Below are positions 63,301-64,000 of a stretch of 64,000 bases of DNA, piece after piece. Position 1 is the first letter of the stretch; every line of letters starts with the position of its first letter. The notes beneath the pieces are model-generated. The model saw nothing but the letters and a program-made list of their open reading frames with translations, ran no database searches and was not told the origin of the DNA. The translations under genes and the position numbers were made by a program. This DNA is from Eleginops maclovinus. Lineage: Eukaryota > Chordata > Actinopteri > Perciformes > Eleginopidae. The stretch lies in assembly GCF_036324505.1 (NCBI RefSeq), contig NC_086368.1:620001-684000 (forward strand), read 5' to 3'.

Positions 63301-64000
63301 TGACTATTACTTTCCACTTGTTGTCTAGAGATTGGTTGAAAGCCTGCCCGTCATTTTAAGGGGTTCTTGATTACTACAACCTCTCAAAATTTCAGAGGTT
63401 CAAAGGAAAGGTTTGAAATTTTGGTAGTGTTAGAAGTATATGACCGATTAGAACTTTGCGGATAAATAACTTATGAACATAACATCTTTAAAGATACAAA
63501 CAACGTGACTTTACAGACATAGCAAGATAGACAAGGAGCTATAGAGCAGTTTCTATCAGAACCATTCAATACGCTCTGTCCTCCACGCAAGTTTATTCCT
63601 TGCTTTTAACTGCAGAGGAGTTAGAAGGGACCATCAACAAACTGCAATGGCAAAAATATATACTCATAGATATACTCATTTCTATCAGCGGCTGGAAGAG
63701 AGACCGTTGGGACCGTCAACAAACTACATATATATTCAACCAAAAGTTTTGCTGTAGTCCAAACAGCAAGAATCCCTTAATGTGTGAAAGCACTTTGTTT
63801 GCACTACACGGTAAAGCAGTGAAGCTATGTAAAATATTTCTAAATAAATATTCACCAGTCATATCTTTGGTGAAGTCCAAGAGAGGAGAATAATGAGTGT
63901 AAGGAGTTTGGTTGCACTTCAAAGTAAAATGTTCTATTCCTTCAAAACTACTGGTTTATTTCCACCAGCAGGAGACTATTGATGTTGCAATATGATATCT
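63301..64000. other. No gene recognised
   Basis: Sequence beyond the LINE 5' end. Short open frames without domains; I see no transposon end, RNA gene or conserved exon. Confidence 0.4.

Overview
The window is teleost fish nuclear DNA. It carries two vertebrate genes, a complete five-exon pdrg1 and at least the first three exons of an endothelin-3 gene (edn3), embedded in a dense bed of transposable elements of types abundant in fish: hAT, Tc1-like, L2-, I/Nimb- and L1-like LINEs, Ty1/copia and Ty3/gypsy. Species cannot be read from the sequence. Elements were called from coding relics, terminal inverted repeats (TIRs) and target-site duplications (TSDs) found by eye; family names are from memory.

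Layout. 0.3-0.9 kb: relic of a ZNF862/KIAA1586-like hAT gene. 1.0-2.1 kb: CA and GGGA repeats and an unclassified repeat R. 2.1-6.2 kb: intact hAT element K (889-aa transposase) inserted in an L2-like LINE that resumes at 6.2-7.9 kb. 8.0-11.5 kb: copies of repeat R around a hAT relic that is split by deletion derivative J. 12.3-16.5 kb: 5' LTR, tRNA-iMet-type primer site and 1232-aa gag-pol of a copia element cut off in RNase H. 17.2-22.8 kb: ZMYM1-like hAT L split by complete hAT element I (784-aa transposase). 23.2-25.8 kb: edn3, plus strand, with TATA box. 26-28 kb: Tc1-like relics. 28.0-29.5 kb: hAT element H. 29.5-35.2 kb: decayed gypsy gag and pol pieces separated by an L1-like LINE, then a palindrome and a MITE. 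39.1-47.6 kb: pdrg1, minus strand. Its intron 4 holds an unassigned DDE-like transposon (about 40.1-44.5 kb) with iterated motifs at both ends, and intron 1 holds hAT element A. 47.6-63.3 kb: one I/Nimb-like LINE on the minus strand whose 3' tail abuts the pdrg1 start codon. It is blown up to about 15.7 kb by later insertions E, D, F and G. D itself contains C, which contains B.

Eleven hAT insertions have perfect 8-bp TSDs and matching TIRs, and one further element has a 6-bp TSD. Together they cover about 24 kb, over a third of the window. In seven cases the host reading frame resumes exactly when the insertion and one TSD copy are removed (K, J, I, D, F, G) or the insertion lies in a host intron (C), so the insertion order is well supported. 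The most unusual items are the three-level nest B in C in D in the LINE, the DDE-like element with GTCACCACCGTCAGA iterons inside pdrg1, and the LINE tail directly upstream of pdrg1.
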